Source of the DNA: Empedobacter falsenii
Lineage (GTDB): Bacteria > Bacteroidota > Bacteroidia > Flavobacteriales > Weeksellaceae
Assembly: GCF_019308355.1 (NCBI RefSeq)
Contig: NZ_JAAGKM010000017.1
Span: 1-56,196, forward strand
DNA length: 56,196 nucleotides
Direction of reading: 5' to 3'
A program made the position numbers and the translations under genes. The notes beneath the pieces are model-generated. The model saw nothing but the letters and a program-made list of their open reading frames with translations. It was not told the DNA's origin and ran no database searches. Positions 33,580-42,711 of this stretch are shown in pieces; positions within the stretch are counted from its first letter, which is position 1, and each line of letters begins with the position of its first letter.

Positions 33580-33593
33580 GTTCGCATTTCGCT

Positions 33594-34628
33594 TTATTTC
33601 GCCAACTTGAATTCTTTCAGAATAGTAACAAACTTCGAATTAGTGATATATTCTCTAAATTCGTGCGAATCTTGTCCAGAAAAATCTGTTTCTTCTAAGA
33701 ATGTATAATTTTTAGAAAGTTCATCATATAAATCTTTTTTGTAACCAAAATCTGTCGCAATCAAGCTTCGAGATAAAACCCCAATCTTTCCTTTCCCTAA
33801 TACATAATCCGTATTATTTATCGTGATATGCATGCGTTTTAACTGAGGTGTAAAGGTTTTTAATTGATTATTATCCAATGTGAAATCAACTTTTCCAATC
33901 GCAGGTGCCAACATAATGCTGTAAATTTTATTATTATTTTCTAACAAAGTTTCTGCATTCGTAAAATCGACATGATGCGCAGTTTCAGCACGTTTTATCT
34001 CACTTTCACGCAACGAAGGATTCACCAACGAGCTCAAAACAACCGATGCGCCACGACTATGCGAAATCAAATAAACGTCTTTGTTATGAATGACATTCAA
34101 AATTCTACGAAGCCCGAAAACACCCGCCATTTGGCTATTTGTCGTTGCACTTACCCAAACTTTTGCAGTACCAAAAAGACTCTCGTTCACCAATCCATCC
34201 CAATAAAAATTAATCACCTCATCATTCGAAGAATTAATATTCATATAAGTTTTGGCTTTATTGTAATTTTTCAGGCTAAACAAATAATCATTATCAATTC
34301 CATGCACAAAAATGATGACACGTTTCTTATTTTTAACTCTTTTTTCGATATTTTTTAAACGCAAACTTTCATAAGAAGTTAATTGATTTTGAAAGTTGTT
34401 TTCAGTCGCAATTTTCATCAACGAATAATCTCTACGACTTGCATTTCTAGGAGGTTTACCATACGATTTCAACCAATTATCTGGGTAAAAATTTCCGTTT
34501 TGATCCACAAAAGAACTTGTTGTATTCGGTTGAATAAAATTATTTGGATTCTGAGAAGTTGGCACATTATGTATTGCTGCACATGACGTTAAAAAACTAA
34601 TCACGAAGATATAAAACAAGTTTTTCAT
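33594..34628 (-). CDS. Alpha/beta-hydrolase lipoprotein
   Basis: 344 residues. Lipobox SFLTSC (Cys16). Central domain (about 100-300) has the alpha/beta-hydrolase order: VIIFVHGIDNDY, VINFYWDG, then nucleophile elbow ISHSRGAS (GxSxG variant S-H-S-R-G). The family is similar to DUF900-like lipoprotein hydrolases. An acid and His of the triad are not certain from sequence alone. Substrate unknown; probably at the outer membrane, periplasmic face. No obvious operon. Confidence 0.75.
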   Translation of the reverse strand: MKNLFYIFVISFLTSCAAIHNVPTSQNPNNFIQPNTTSSFVDQNGNFYPDNWLKSYGKPPRNASRRDYSLMKIATENNFQNQLTSYESLRLKNIEKRVKNKKRVIIFVHGIDNDYLFSLKNYNKAKTYMNINSSNDEVINFYWDGLVNESLFGTAKVWVSATTNSQMAGVFGLRRILNVIHNKDVYLISHSRGASVVLSSLVNPSLRESEIKRAETAHHVDFTNAETLLENNNKIYSIMLAPAIGKVDFTLDNNQLKTFTPQLKRMHITINNTDYVLGKGKIGVLSRSLIATDFGYKKDLYDELSKNYTFLEETDFSGQDSHEFREYITNSKFVTILKEFKLAK

Positions 34629-34718
34629 ATGATAAAAATTGGTATGCGAAGTAACTACAATTTTCTTTATTTCGCAATAGATTTTGCACCTTCAACCATA
34701 AGTTTAACAAGGTTTTAA

Positions 34719-35123
34719 GTGAAATATACGATCAAACAAATTCTAACCGAAAAAAAATCATCGTGGTTGAAATGACCCAACAAAACGATGGAAATATTAT
34801 CAAGAATGGAACAGAGCGTTATTTTTTCATTACAGAATTGACAAAGAAATTTTGAGAGAATTAGTTCCAAAAGATTTAGAAATTGATGAAATAAATGATT
34901 CTGATTGGGTCTCAATTATCGCATTTACAATGGAAAAAATTCGACCTCGTTTTTTACCTGCACTCTCTCCTACTTCTGATTTTGACAAAATTAATTTGAG
35001 AACATATCTCACAAAAAATGGAAAATCTGGTATTTATTTTTCATCGATTCGAGACCAGATTTAATGCATTATTCAGAAGGTGTGCAAGTTGTCGCTTGGA
35101 AAAGGATAAAGTTTAACAATTAA
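34719..35123 (+). pseudogene. DUF2071 (YqjF-like) gene with internal deletion
   Basis: Pieces in order: KYTIKQILTEKK near 34719 in one frame; then, after a frame change near 34770, RWKYYQEWNRALFFHYRIDK and ILRELVPKDLEIDEI, WVSIIAFTMEKIRPRFLP, SDFDKINLRTYL; a stop at 35062; then MHYSEGVQVVAWKRIKFNN (35064-35123). The last piece is how intact DUF2071 proteins end. About half of the usual 230-240 residues, the middle, is missing. So both ends survive and the centre was lost. It is convergent with the GNAT gene and overlaps its end by 4 bp. Confidence 0.7.
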
Positions 35124-35614
35124 ATTTTCTTTCTCAATAAATGTTGCATTCCATTGAACCATTCTCGTTGAGAACCATCATCTATATAACCAACTTTTAG
35201 ATACAAATCATATGCTGATTTATTTTTGAAATTAACCGCTAAAACCAATTCATCAATTGTTGGAAAATTATCTTTTACAAAATCATCCATCAAACTCATC
35301 GAAATTTTTCCGTAACCTTTTCCTTGAAACTCAGGGTTTATTGATAAAGAACGCAACAACAACGAATTCGTATTATTCGTCATCTCCAATTTATCGTCAC
35401 CATAGTCTAACACAAAAAAACCAATTGGTTCATCATCTAACAAAATTGTAATTGGTTTTGCATGTCCATCTGTGCGTAATTTCAAACGCTCAAAAGTCTC
35501 GCTAGGTAAGGCTGTAAAAGAAATTTGATCTTCTGGTAAATGATATAACAAAGCATTGTGATGTTTAATTTCTGTATGTTTGAGTTGAATTGTTGGCATA
35601 ATCATTATTTTCAA
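35120..35614 (-). CDS. GNAT-family N-acetyltransferase
   Basis: 164 residues; any of the ATGs at 35614, 35605 or 35599 could be used, and MPTIQLKHTEI (35599) looks most natural. Acetyl-CoA motif in INPEFQGKGYGKISMSLM, preceded by strand NSLLLRSLSI; the C-terminal part has LAVNFKNKSAYDLYLKVGY. Target amine unknown. Short convergent overlap with the DUF2071 remnant. Confidence 0.85.
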   Translation of the reverse strand: MKIMIMPTIQLKHTEIKHHNALLYHLPEDQISFTALPSETFERLKLRTDGHAKPITILLDDEPIGFFVLDYGDDKLEMTNNTNSLLLRSLSINPEFQGKGYGKISMSLMDDFVKDNFPTIDELVLAVNFKNKSAYDLYLKVGYIDDGSQREWFNGMQHLLRKKI

Positions 35615-35760
35615 ATAAAAGTAATCAAAACATTCTAAATCCTATGTAAAAACAACAACCTTTATCTATTAAATTATAGTCAATTACTGCACAAAATTTA
35701 AACTCATTCTAACCAAAATAGTTTTTAAATTGTAGTAAATATCAGTCTAAATCTACAATT

Positions 35761-36414
35761 ATGGATGATCAAAACAAGTTAAATATTCAAATAGGAACAA
35801 GTCAAAATACAGATGGTATCTATATAGAAATCACAGAAAATGGATCTTATATCTTGCACGGAAAACCTAAAATTGTTCAGCAGTTTATCATTCCAAATCA
35901 GCAAGGAATTTCTGTCAATTACCAAGAAGGAGAAAAATTTGAAGCAAAAGATACAACTTATCTTTGCCGTTGTGGATTATCTCAACACAAACCTTATTGT
36001 GATGGTTCGCATAAAAAAGCAGCAGAAAATAATGTTGATTTAACTGAAAGAGCAACTTTTAATCCCGAATTATTAACTGCAGAAGTTATAGAAGAACCTG
36101 TTATTTCACTTACTGATGACGAGAAATTATGTGCTTTTGCTCGATTTTGTGATAATGGAAAACGTATTTGGAATCAAGTCCAAGATTCCACACACAACTC
36201 TGTTAATTTGAGTATTGAAATGGCGCATCATTGTCCTTCTGGACGATTGATTGTTTGGGATGAAAATAATCAACCAATTGAAAACGATAACACCTCAGCT
36301 TCTATTGGAATTATTGAAGATGTTGCGAATGATTTGAGCGGTCCTTATGCGTTATGGGGAGGAATTCCGCTAAAAAGTGCGAATGGCGAATATTACGAAG
36401 TGGGAAATCGATAA
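35761..36414 (+). CDS. CDGSH iron-sulfur protein with divergent Fer4 domain (C-terminally shortened)
   Basis: 217 residues. N-terminal strand region, then an iron-sulfur CDGSH domain: C-R-C-G-L-S-Q-H-K-P-Y-C-D-G-S-H (about residues 63-80), three Cys and one His for a 2Fe-2S cluster. Then a divergent mono-cluster domain (LCAFARFCDNG ... MAHHCPSGRLIVWD). The frame stops at NR-TAA, but in-frame sequence beyond still reads as a second CDGSH domain, so this is probably a shortened form of a dual-CDGSH protein. The part that remains may still bind clusters. Confidence 0.8.
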   Translation: MDDQNKLNIQIGTSQNTDGIYIEITENGSYILHGKPKIVQQFIIPNQQGISVNYQEGEKFEAKDTTYLCRCGLSQHKPYCDGSHKKAAENNVDLTERATFNPELLTAEVIEEPVISLTDDEKLCAFARFCDNGKRIWNQVQDSTHNSVNLSIEMAHHCPSGRLIVWDENNQPIENDNTSASIGIIEDVANDLSGPYALWGGIPLKSANGEYYEVGNR

Positions 36415-36525
36415 ACAATTTGCCGTTGTGGACAATCTTTTAATTAGTCTTTTTGTGATGGAACACATGCTTAGATGAGATTTCAAGATGGTTTACCAAA
36501 GCAACAAAAAGTAAAAGGATTTTTT
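36412..36525 (+). pseudogene. In-frame second CDGSH domain behind stop codons
   Basis: Same frame as the preceding gene, across its TAA: TICRCGQSFN-stop-SFCDGTHA-stop-MRFQDGL. All three cluster Cys and the His are present. Three stops (TAA 36412-36414, TAG, TAG) interrupt it. Relatives of the upstream gene normally end with this second domain. Confidence 0.7.
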
Positions 36526-36547
36526 TTTATAAATGATATTAACATAA

Positions 36548-36572
36548 AACGCTCAAGAAAATCTTGAGCGTT
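36548..36572 (-). terminator. mnmA terminator
   Basis: Stem AACGCTCAAGA / TCTTGAGCGTT, 3-nt loop, modest T-run on the minus strand. Confidence 0.7.
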
Positions 36573-36598
36573 CAATATAATAATGATGTTTATATTTT

Positions 36599-37792
36599 TT
36601 AATTATTAATTACACCAGAGCCTAAAAGTTCGTCTTCAACATACCAAGCACAGAATTGACCTTCTGTGATTGCAGATTGAGGGTTTTCAAATTCAACATA
36701 CATTCCGTTTTCAGCTTTGTGTAAAATTGCTCTTTGCAAAGGTTGGCGGTAACGAATACGCGCCATCACTTCCATTGTTTCGTCGGTTTTCAAAGTTAAA
36801 TCTTCGCGAACCCAATGTACTTCCTCTTCTTTTATAAACAATGCTTTCTTCAATAAACCTGAATGATCAGCGCCTTGACCTGTGTAAATAACATTAGTCT
36901 CTACATCTGTATCAATAATAAACAAAGGTTCTACTTTTCCTCCAACTCCCAATCCTTTTCGTTGACCGCGAGTGAAATAATGTGCGCCTTGATGTTTACC
37001 TACAATATCTCCGTCTTCTTGTTTGTATGAGAAACCTTTTGCTTCGAAATCTAATGCTTCATATTTATTTTCAAAAGTTGGAATTTCTCTTTTATATCCG
37101 TTCCAATCTTTGGCTATTTCTACAATTACACCTTCTTTTGGTTTTAATTGTTGTTGCAAAAATTCAGGTAAACTAACTTTTCCAATAAAACATAAACCTT
37201 GCGAATCTTTCTTATTCGCTGTAACCAAGCCTTGCTCTTGCGCAATTCTTCTTACTTCTGGTTTTTCTATATCTCCAATTGGGAATAATGCTTTGCTTAA
37301 TTGATCTTGCGACAATTGACACAAGAAATACGATTGATCTTTATTGTTATCGTTACCTTTTAACAATTGAAAAATCTCTTTTCCATTTTCATCAATTGTA
37401 GAAGTTTTTCGTGCATAATGCCCTGTTGCTACATAATCTGCACCAAGTTCTAAAGCTGTTTTCAAAAACAAATCGAACTTAATTTCTCGGTTACACAACA
37501 CATCAGGATTTGGTGTTCTTCCTTGCTCGTATTCATTGAACATATAATCTACAATACGTTCTTTGTACGAATCAGACATATCAATTACCTGAAAAGGAAT
37601 ATCTAATTTTTTAGCTACCAACAAAGCGTCTGCACTATCTTCTATCCATGGGCATTCATCTTCCAACGTTACCGATGCATCGTTCCAATTACGCATAAAT
37701 AATCCGATCACATCATAGCCTTGCTCTTTTAGCAAATAGGCTGTAACACTTGAATCTACTCCTCCAGAAAGTCCTACGACAACTCTTTTCAT
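36599..37792 (-). CDS. mnmA: tRNA-uridine 2-sulfurtransferase
   Basis: 397 residues. PP-loop SGGVDSS (9-15), NPDVLC with catalytic Cys100, and the second catalytic Cys in [13 protein letters not shown]-terminal beta-barrel tRNA-binding part ([22 protein letters not shown]). Adds sulfur to U34 of Lys, Glu and Gln tRNAs using ATP and a persulfide donor. Own unit with terminator. Confidence 0.96.
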   Translation of the reverse strand: MKRVVVGLSGGVDSSVTAYLLKEQGYDVIGLFMRNWNDASVTLEDECPWIEDSADALLVAKKLDIPFQVIDMSDSYKERIVDYMFNEYEQGRTPNPDVLCNREIKFDLFLKTALELGADYVATGHYARKTSTIDENGKEIFQLLKGNDNNKDQSYFLCQLSQDQLSKALFPIGDIEKPEVRRIAQEQGLVTANKKDSQGLCFIGKVSLPEFLQQQLKPKEGVIVEIAKDWNGYKREIPTFENKYEALDFEAKGFSYKQEDGDIVGKHQGAHYFTRGQRKGLGVGGKVEPLFIIDTDVETNVIYTGQGADHSGLLKKALFIKEEEVHWVREDLTLKTDETMEVMARIRYRQPLQRAILHKAENGMYVEFENPQSAITEGQFCAWYVEDELLGSGVINN

Positions 37793-37856
37793 CTTAAAAA
37801 ATTTCAGTCTACAAAGTTATAAAATAATATTCGACGAATGAATATCATACATCAAT

Positions 37857-39173
37857 CTATTTTTTGAATGATTTTGGCTGAAAAAATAAGATAAAAATAA
37901 GCGTACAAATTCCAGTTAAAAATGGATAATATAAGTTAGATAACACATCAACCGAAGAAACCTTTGTTGCACTTGAAATTGTATTTGCAGCTGCAACCGC
38001 TGCCAAAACTTGCGCACCATAAGGTAAGATTCCTTGTACAAAACACGAAACCGTATCCAAAATACTTGCCACACGTTTTCCCTCTAAATCATGATGATCA
38101 GAAATATCTTTTGCAATTTTACCACAAATCAAAATTGTAATTGTGTTATTTGCCAAACAAGCATTCGCCAAAGCTGTAAGCGACGCAATACTCATCTCAG
38201 CCTGACGTTTTGTTTTAATATTTTTGGTTAGATGATAAATGATAAAATCTAATCCGCCATTCAAACGAATAATTCCAACAATTCCACCAATAATTAAACA
38301 AATAATACTCAACTCAAACATTCCTTTAAAACCTTCATTAATAGAAGAAACTAAGTCTAGTAAAGGAACACCAGAATAGAACAAACCAATTCCAAGAAAC
38401 GAAAGAATTCCTACAATTAAAGCCCAAATCACATTAATTCCAGACATTGCTAGTCCAAAAACTAATAGATAAGGTAAGATTAAAATCAAGTCAAAATCTA
38501 ACTGTTTTCCTTGGAAATTGGTTGTGTCAAAATGTTGAGAAAGTGAAAAATATATAATCGTCGAAACAATAGCTGCTGGAACTACTATTCGAAAATTAGT
38601 TTTAAATTTAGATTTCATGCTCACTTCTTGCGTACGTGTTGCAGCAATTGTTGTATCAGAAATAAATGATAAATTATCGCCAAACATCGCTCCACCAACT
38701 ACTGCTCCTAACAAAATTGGCATAGAACCTGGAATCATTTTATCCATTTGCACTGCAATCGGCGCAACAGTTACAATTGTTCCAACCGATGTTCCCAAAG
38801 CCGTCGCAATAAAACAAGATAACAAAAAGAAACCTGCTACAATAAAGGAAGAAGGAAGATAATTCAAAAATAAATTCACTGTTGATTCTACAGCACCAAT
38901 TGTAGATCCTAAACTTCCAAACGCTCCAGCGAGAAGAAAAATTAAAATCATCAACATAATGGTTTCTTCACCCGCATTCTTACAAAAAGCCTCGGCTTTC
39001 GTATGAAATGAAACCTTAGGGAATTGAACAAATGCAATTACTAATGCTAACATGAAAACAACCAATGCTGGAACAGAATAAAAATCGTTCAGATAAATAG
39101 ATGCCGAAAAATAGACAAGTATGAAAATGATTAAAGGCAATAAAGCCCAAAAATTTCCTTTTTTTATGATCAT
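37857..39173 (-). CDS. NhaC-family Na+/H+ antiporter
   Basis: 438 residues, 11-12 helices. NhaC-type motifs: LLAGAFGSLGSTIGAVEST, TALGTSVGTIVTVAPIAVQM, GAVVGGAMFGDNLSFISDTTIAATRTQ, and FVQGILPYGAQVLAA near the end. GDNLSFISDTT is the strongest family mark. Exports Na+ or exchanges organic ions at the inner membrane. No partner genes. Confidence 0.88.
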   Translation of the reverse strand: MIIKKGNFWALLPLIIFILVYFSASIYLNDFYSVPALVVFMLALVIAFVQFPKVSFHTKAEAFCKNAGEETIMLMILIFLLAGAFGSLGSTIGAVESTVNLFLNYLPSSFIVAGFFLLSCFIATALGTSVGTIVTVAPIAVQMDKMIPGSMPILLGAVVGGAMFGDNLSFISDTTIAATRTQEVSMKSKFKTNFRIVVPAAIVSTIIYFSLSQHFDTTNFQGKQLDFDLILILPYLLVFGLAMSGINVIWALIVGILSFLGIGLFYSGVPLLDLVSSINEGFKGMFELSIICLIIGGIVGIIRLNGGLDFIIYHLTKNIKTKRQAEMSIASLTALANACLANNTITILICGKIAKDISDHHDLEGKRVASILDTVSCFVQGILPYGAQVLAAVAAANTISSATKVSSVDVLSNLYYPFLTGICTLIFILFFQPKSFKK

Positions 39174-39279
39174 ATTACTAAAAATTCAGAAAAATATTCT
39201 GCAAATATCTATCGAAATTTTAAAACATGAAAATCAAATATTTATTGATTTATAAGTTTTTAGGACAGTAGAATAAAAA

Positions 39280-39307
39280 AAGGAACATCTTTCGAAAGAT
39301 ATTCCTT
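39280..39307 (-). terminator. Terminator of the cupin-like gene
   Basis: Stem AAGGAAcATCTTT / AAAGATaTTCCTT (one mismatch), CG loop, T-run on the minus strand. Confidence 0.75.
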
Positions 39308-39338
39308 CATTTAGAAAAATTTTCTAAAAACTGTATTT

Positions 39339-40205
39339 TTATTTCGCAATTAATTTATTTGTTTGTGTAATTGCGCGCTCATTTTTTTCTTCAATCCAAG
39401 TTTTACCTTTTATTTTTCGCATCACATTATCGTATGTACGCATCAAAAATATGTTATAAATCGCTTCGGACAAATTTTTTGGTTTATGTGCCAACGAACG
39501 CAAACTCATCGAAAAACCTGGCGTCAAATATTTCATATAATGCCACCAACCTTCTGGCATATAAAGCATTTCTCCGTGTTTTAGGTCTGCAACCATCGGA
39601 TTTATATTTTTCAGCGCTGGCCATTTATCAAAATCAGGATTATCAAAATCAATATCTTCTCTACAAATTACCGAATGCGGAATTTTGTACATGTATTTCG
39701 AATCCTTTGGCGGAACAATAATACAACGTTTTTTTCCTGCAAAATGGAAATGCAAAATATTCGCTAAATCGATATCATAATGCATAAAAACATTCGATCC
39801 TTCACCTCCAAAAAATAACATTGGCATCGATTTGAAAAGATTCAAACCCAAATCTGGCATTTTATAATCTTGTTGCAATTGCGGAACTTGACTCATCAAA
39901 TTGTACAAAAATATACGCAAATCTGTCGGCTCACTTTGCAACAAATCTACATATTCAGACATTTTCATCTTTGCTACTGGTTCATTTACTTTCTTCGTAT
40001 AATCAACCGGATCATTATTGTATAAAGGGACAACCTTGTTGCCTGCAACTTGTTTTATATACTCAAAATTCCACTTTTCGTACGCAGGCCAATCCTCTGT
40101 AATTCGCTCTACTACAACTGGTTTTTGAGGTTTAACGTAATATTTCTGAAAATCTTTTGCAGAAATACTTTCTACTCTTTCAACTTCTGTGAAATTAAAA
40201 TTCAT
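39339..40205 (-). CDS. Cupin-like JmjC-domain protein
   Basis: 288 residues. Cupin_8/JmjC fold: KPVVVERITEDWPAYEKWNF at the N-terminus, FMHYDIDLANILHFHFAGKKR with the H-x-D iron pair, later His in GWWHYMKYL within the last strands (YMPEGWWHYM). Fits an Fe(II)/2-oxoglutarate oxygenase of the hydroxylase type (Arg or Asn hydroxylation of proteins); the substrate is unknown. Single gene with terminator. Confidence 0.8.
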   Translation of the reverse strand: MNFNFTEVERVESISAKDFQKYYVKPQKPVVVERITEDWPAYEKWNFEYIKQVAGNKVVPLYNNDPVDYTKKVNEPVAKMKMSEYVDLLQSEPTDLRIFLYNLMSQVPQLQQDYKMPDLGLNLFKSMPMLFFGGEGSNVFMHYDIDLANILHFHFAGKKRCIIVPPKDSKYMYKIPHSVICREDIDFDNPDFDKWPALKNINPMVADLKHGEMLYMPEGWWHYMKYLTPGFSMSLRSLAHKPKNLSEAIYNIFLMRTYDNVMRKIKGKTWIEEKNERAITQTNKLIAK

Positions 40206-40413
40206 CTTTTATGTAAAATAAAGTGCAAATTTACTTAACTTTTTTGTTAAATCTGAAAGAAGCAATTATTAAACCAATCTTTTTTAAATATGATTTAATA
40301 ATTATTTCTGATTTGATAATTTATTAAATATACATTGAACTTTACTATAACTGATGATAGAAAATACATCAATTCTTTCATTATCTTTACATTGAATTTT
40401 TAAAATCGATTCG

Positions 40414-42648
40414 TTGAACACAAAAAATCTATTTTTTTCCATTTTTTTTATTCTACTGAATACGTTTTGTTGTGCACAGCAAATTTTTCCGTATTTGGAA
40501 CTTAAAGATGAGGACGATTATGAAAAAATAGAAGCAATTTCTCTCGAAAATGACTATAATTTTCATCATTTATTGGGAAATTTGAGTCATAATTTTACTT
40601 TTCAGAACAATTCTTCGGAAGATATTTCGGCTAAATTTATTTATCCTTATCAAGCTTCTCAAAATGTGTACGAATTAAAAGCTTTTGTAAATGATAAAGT
40701 TTTCGAAATTCAATCCAAATCGATTGTAGATATTCGAAAAGAGTTAAAAAATATTGATGCTTCAACTATTTTTAAAAATCAACAAAACAATCAAGTTTTA
40801 CAATTAGATTTAGGAAAAATTCCTGCGAATACTATACTAAAAATTCAGCTAAAAGTTTCGAAAATTGTTGAAGAAAATAGTTTTAATTATCAAGTTTCGT
40901 TTCCAGAATTTATCGTCAAACGAACAGAATCTTTTACGCAAATTCATCGTTGGAACAATCAATTGAATGGTTTTCCGAAAAACATAAATTCAAATATTCA
41001 TCTTTCTGGAAATTTCCCGATTTCAAAAATTGTTTCTGATTTAAAGTTTTCAAAGGAAGATGATCGAAATTATGTTTCAAAAAATTCCGATAAAAAGATT
41101 CCAACTCTTCAATATGCTTATACAAAAAATGAACTACAAACCGGAATTGAAACGTTTACTGAAAATGGTTGCGATTATATTTTAGGAACAATTGAACCTG
41201 CAAATAATCCTTCTAAATATAATGCTCCACGAGAATTTTTGTTCGTTTTGGATGCTTCTGGTTCTATGATGAATCAACCAATTGAAACTTCCAAAAAATT
41301 GATGAATCAACTTCTTCCAAATCTAAACGAAACAGATAAATTTAATGTGTTGGTTTATTCTACGAAAAATGAATTAATTTTTAATTCTTCTCAATTTCCA
41401 ACGAAAGAAAACATCAATTTAGCTTTAGAAAAAATTAATTCTTTGAGTGGAACTGGCGAAAAATTATTGGATGAAGCAATAGAGCAAATTCAGAAAAATC
41501 CTTTTGATAAAAATTATAAACGAATCATTGCAATTATTTCTGATGGAGCGATAAATTTGAATGAAACGGTTTACAATTCACTCCGAAATTATGCAAAAGA
41601 CACACAATTTATAACATTAGGAATTGGAAAAGAATTGGATTATCATGCGATGAATTTTATTAGTTTGGCAACAGGAACGCTTCCGATTACGGTCAATGAA
41701 CCAAGAGAATTGAATCAGAAAATAACACAATTTCAGCAAGCTGTTTTGAATTCTTCTATTTATCATCTTAAAGTTCAATCATCCCAAATCAACCTCAACG
41801 AAACGTTTCCGAAGAATTTCAATACGTATTTAGCTCAAAATTCTGTCAATTTTGTTTCACGCGATTGTAATCGTCGTTATCCAAAAAAAATAGAAATTAT
41901 TGGTAATCAATCGAACCAAAATTTCACTCAAAATTTTGAAATCAAACAACCAAATCCAAGTGAATTTACCGAAGCAATTAAGTTTTATTGGGCAAAACAA
42001 AAAATTGATTATCTCTTAAAAGATGAGGAACGTTGCGGTGAAATGTGCAAAAAAGATGGACGATATCGAAAAGAAATTGAGAAAATTGGAACTGAATTCA
42101 ATATTTCAACACCTTATAATTTATTGATCCAGAAAGGAAATATAGAAAATTACAACAATGATTATGATACAGATGGCGATGGCGTGATGGATATCGAAGA
42201 TGAATGTCCGTATATAAAAGGAAATCGTTTTGGAAATGGCTGTCCTGAAAATAATTTGAGTGATAAAAAGATTGGAAATTATGTTCAAGATTATTCAAAT
42301 TATTTAATGGAAACCGTCGAATTTGATTTTGATAAAGCTGAAATCAGAGCTATTGATTATCCAAAATTGGATGAAGTTGTTGCAATTATGAAACGAAATC
42401 CATCACATCATTTTGTTATCGAAGGTCATACAGATGCGGTTGGAACAGAATCTTACAATATAGATTTATCACAACGAAGAGCAAACGCTGTGTTGAATTA
42501 TTTGGTAGAAAAAGGTCTAAATAAAAATCGATTTTCAATTTCCGCTAAAGGCTTTTCAGACTTGAAACACAAAGAATGTAATCCTGCTGCAAATTGTATT
42601 GATTGGAAAAATTTTGAGAATAGACGAGTTAGATTTAAGATAAAATAA
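40414..42648 (+). CDS. Exported VIT/VWA/TSP3/OmpA fusion protein
   Basis: 744 residues with a TTG start (no better in-frame ATG near the signal peptide MNTKNLFFSIFFILLNTFCC). Order: VIT-like domain (about 30-200), VWA domain with MIDAS FVLDASGSM (about 285-460), a single thrombospondin-type-3 calcium repeat DTDGDGVMDIEDECP (about 588-605), and an OmpA peptidoglycan-binding domain (VEFDFDKAEI ... IEGHTDAVGTESYNIDLSQRRA ... ENRRVRFKIK). Suggests an outer-membrane or periplasmic protein tied to the cell wall, with a Ca2+-dependent adhesive or sensing VWA part. Role unknown. Confidence 0.85.
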   Translation: MNTKNLFFSIFFILLNTFCCAQQIFPYLELKDEDDYEKIEAISLENDYNFHHLLGNLSHNFTFQNNSSEDISAKFIYPYQASQNVYELKAFVNDKVFEIQSKSIVDIRKELKNIDASTIFKNQQNNQVLQLDLGKIPANTILKIQLKVSKIVEENSFNYQVSFPEFIVKRTESFTQIHRWNNQLNGFPKNINSNIHLSGNFPISKIVSDLKFSKEDDRNYVSKNSDKKIPTLQYAYTKNELQTGIETFTENGCDYILGTIEPANNPSKYNAPREFLFVLDASGSMMNQPIETSKKLMNQLLPNLNETDKFNVLVYSTKNELIFNSSQFPTKENINLALEKINSLSGTGEKLLDEAIEQIQKNPFDKNYKRIIAIISDGAINLNETVYNSLRNYAKDTQFITLGIGKELDYHAMNFISLATGTLPITVNEPRELNQKITQFQQAVLNSSIYHLKVQSSQINLNETFPKNFNTYLAQNSVNFVSRDCNRRYPKKIEIIGNQSNQNFTQNFEIKQPNPSEFTEAIKFYWAKQKIDYLLKDEERCGEMCKKDGRYRKEIEKIGTEFNISTPYNLLIQKGNIENYNNDYDTDGDGVMDIEDECPYIKGNRFGNGCPENNLSDKKIGNYVQDYSNYLMETVEFDFDKAEIRAIDYPKLDEVVAIMKRNPSHHFVIEGHTDAVGTESYNIDLSQRRANAVLNYLVEKGLNKNRFSISAKGFSDLKHKECNPAANCIDWKNFENRRVRFKIK

Positions 42649-42661
42649 TTATTGTAACAAA

Positions 42662-42689
42662 AAAAGACCAAGCTTTCACTTAGTCTTTT
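42662..42689. terminator. Bidirectional terminator
   Basis: Stem AAAAGACcAAG / CTTaGTCTTTT (one mismatch) with A- and T-runs between convergent genes. Confidence 0.7.
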
Positions 42690-42711
42690 GTATCTTATAA
42701 TAATTAACAGC

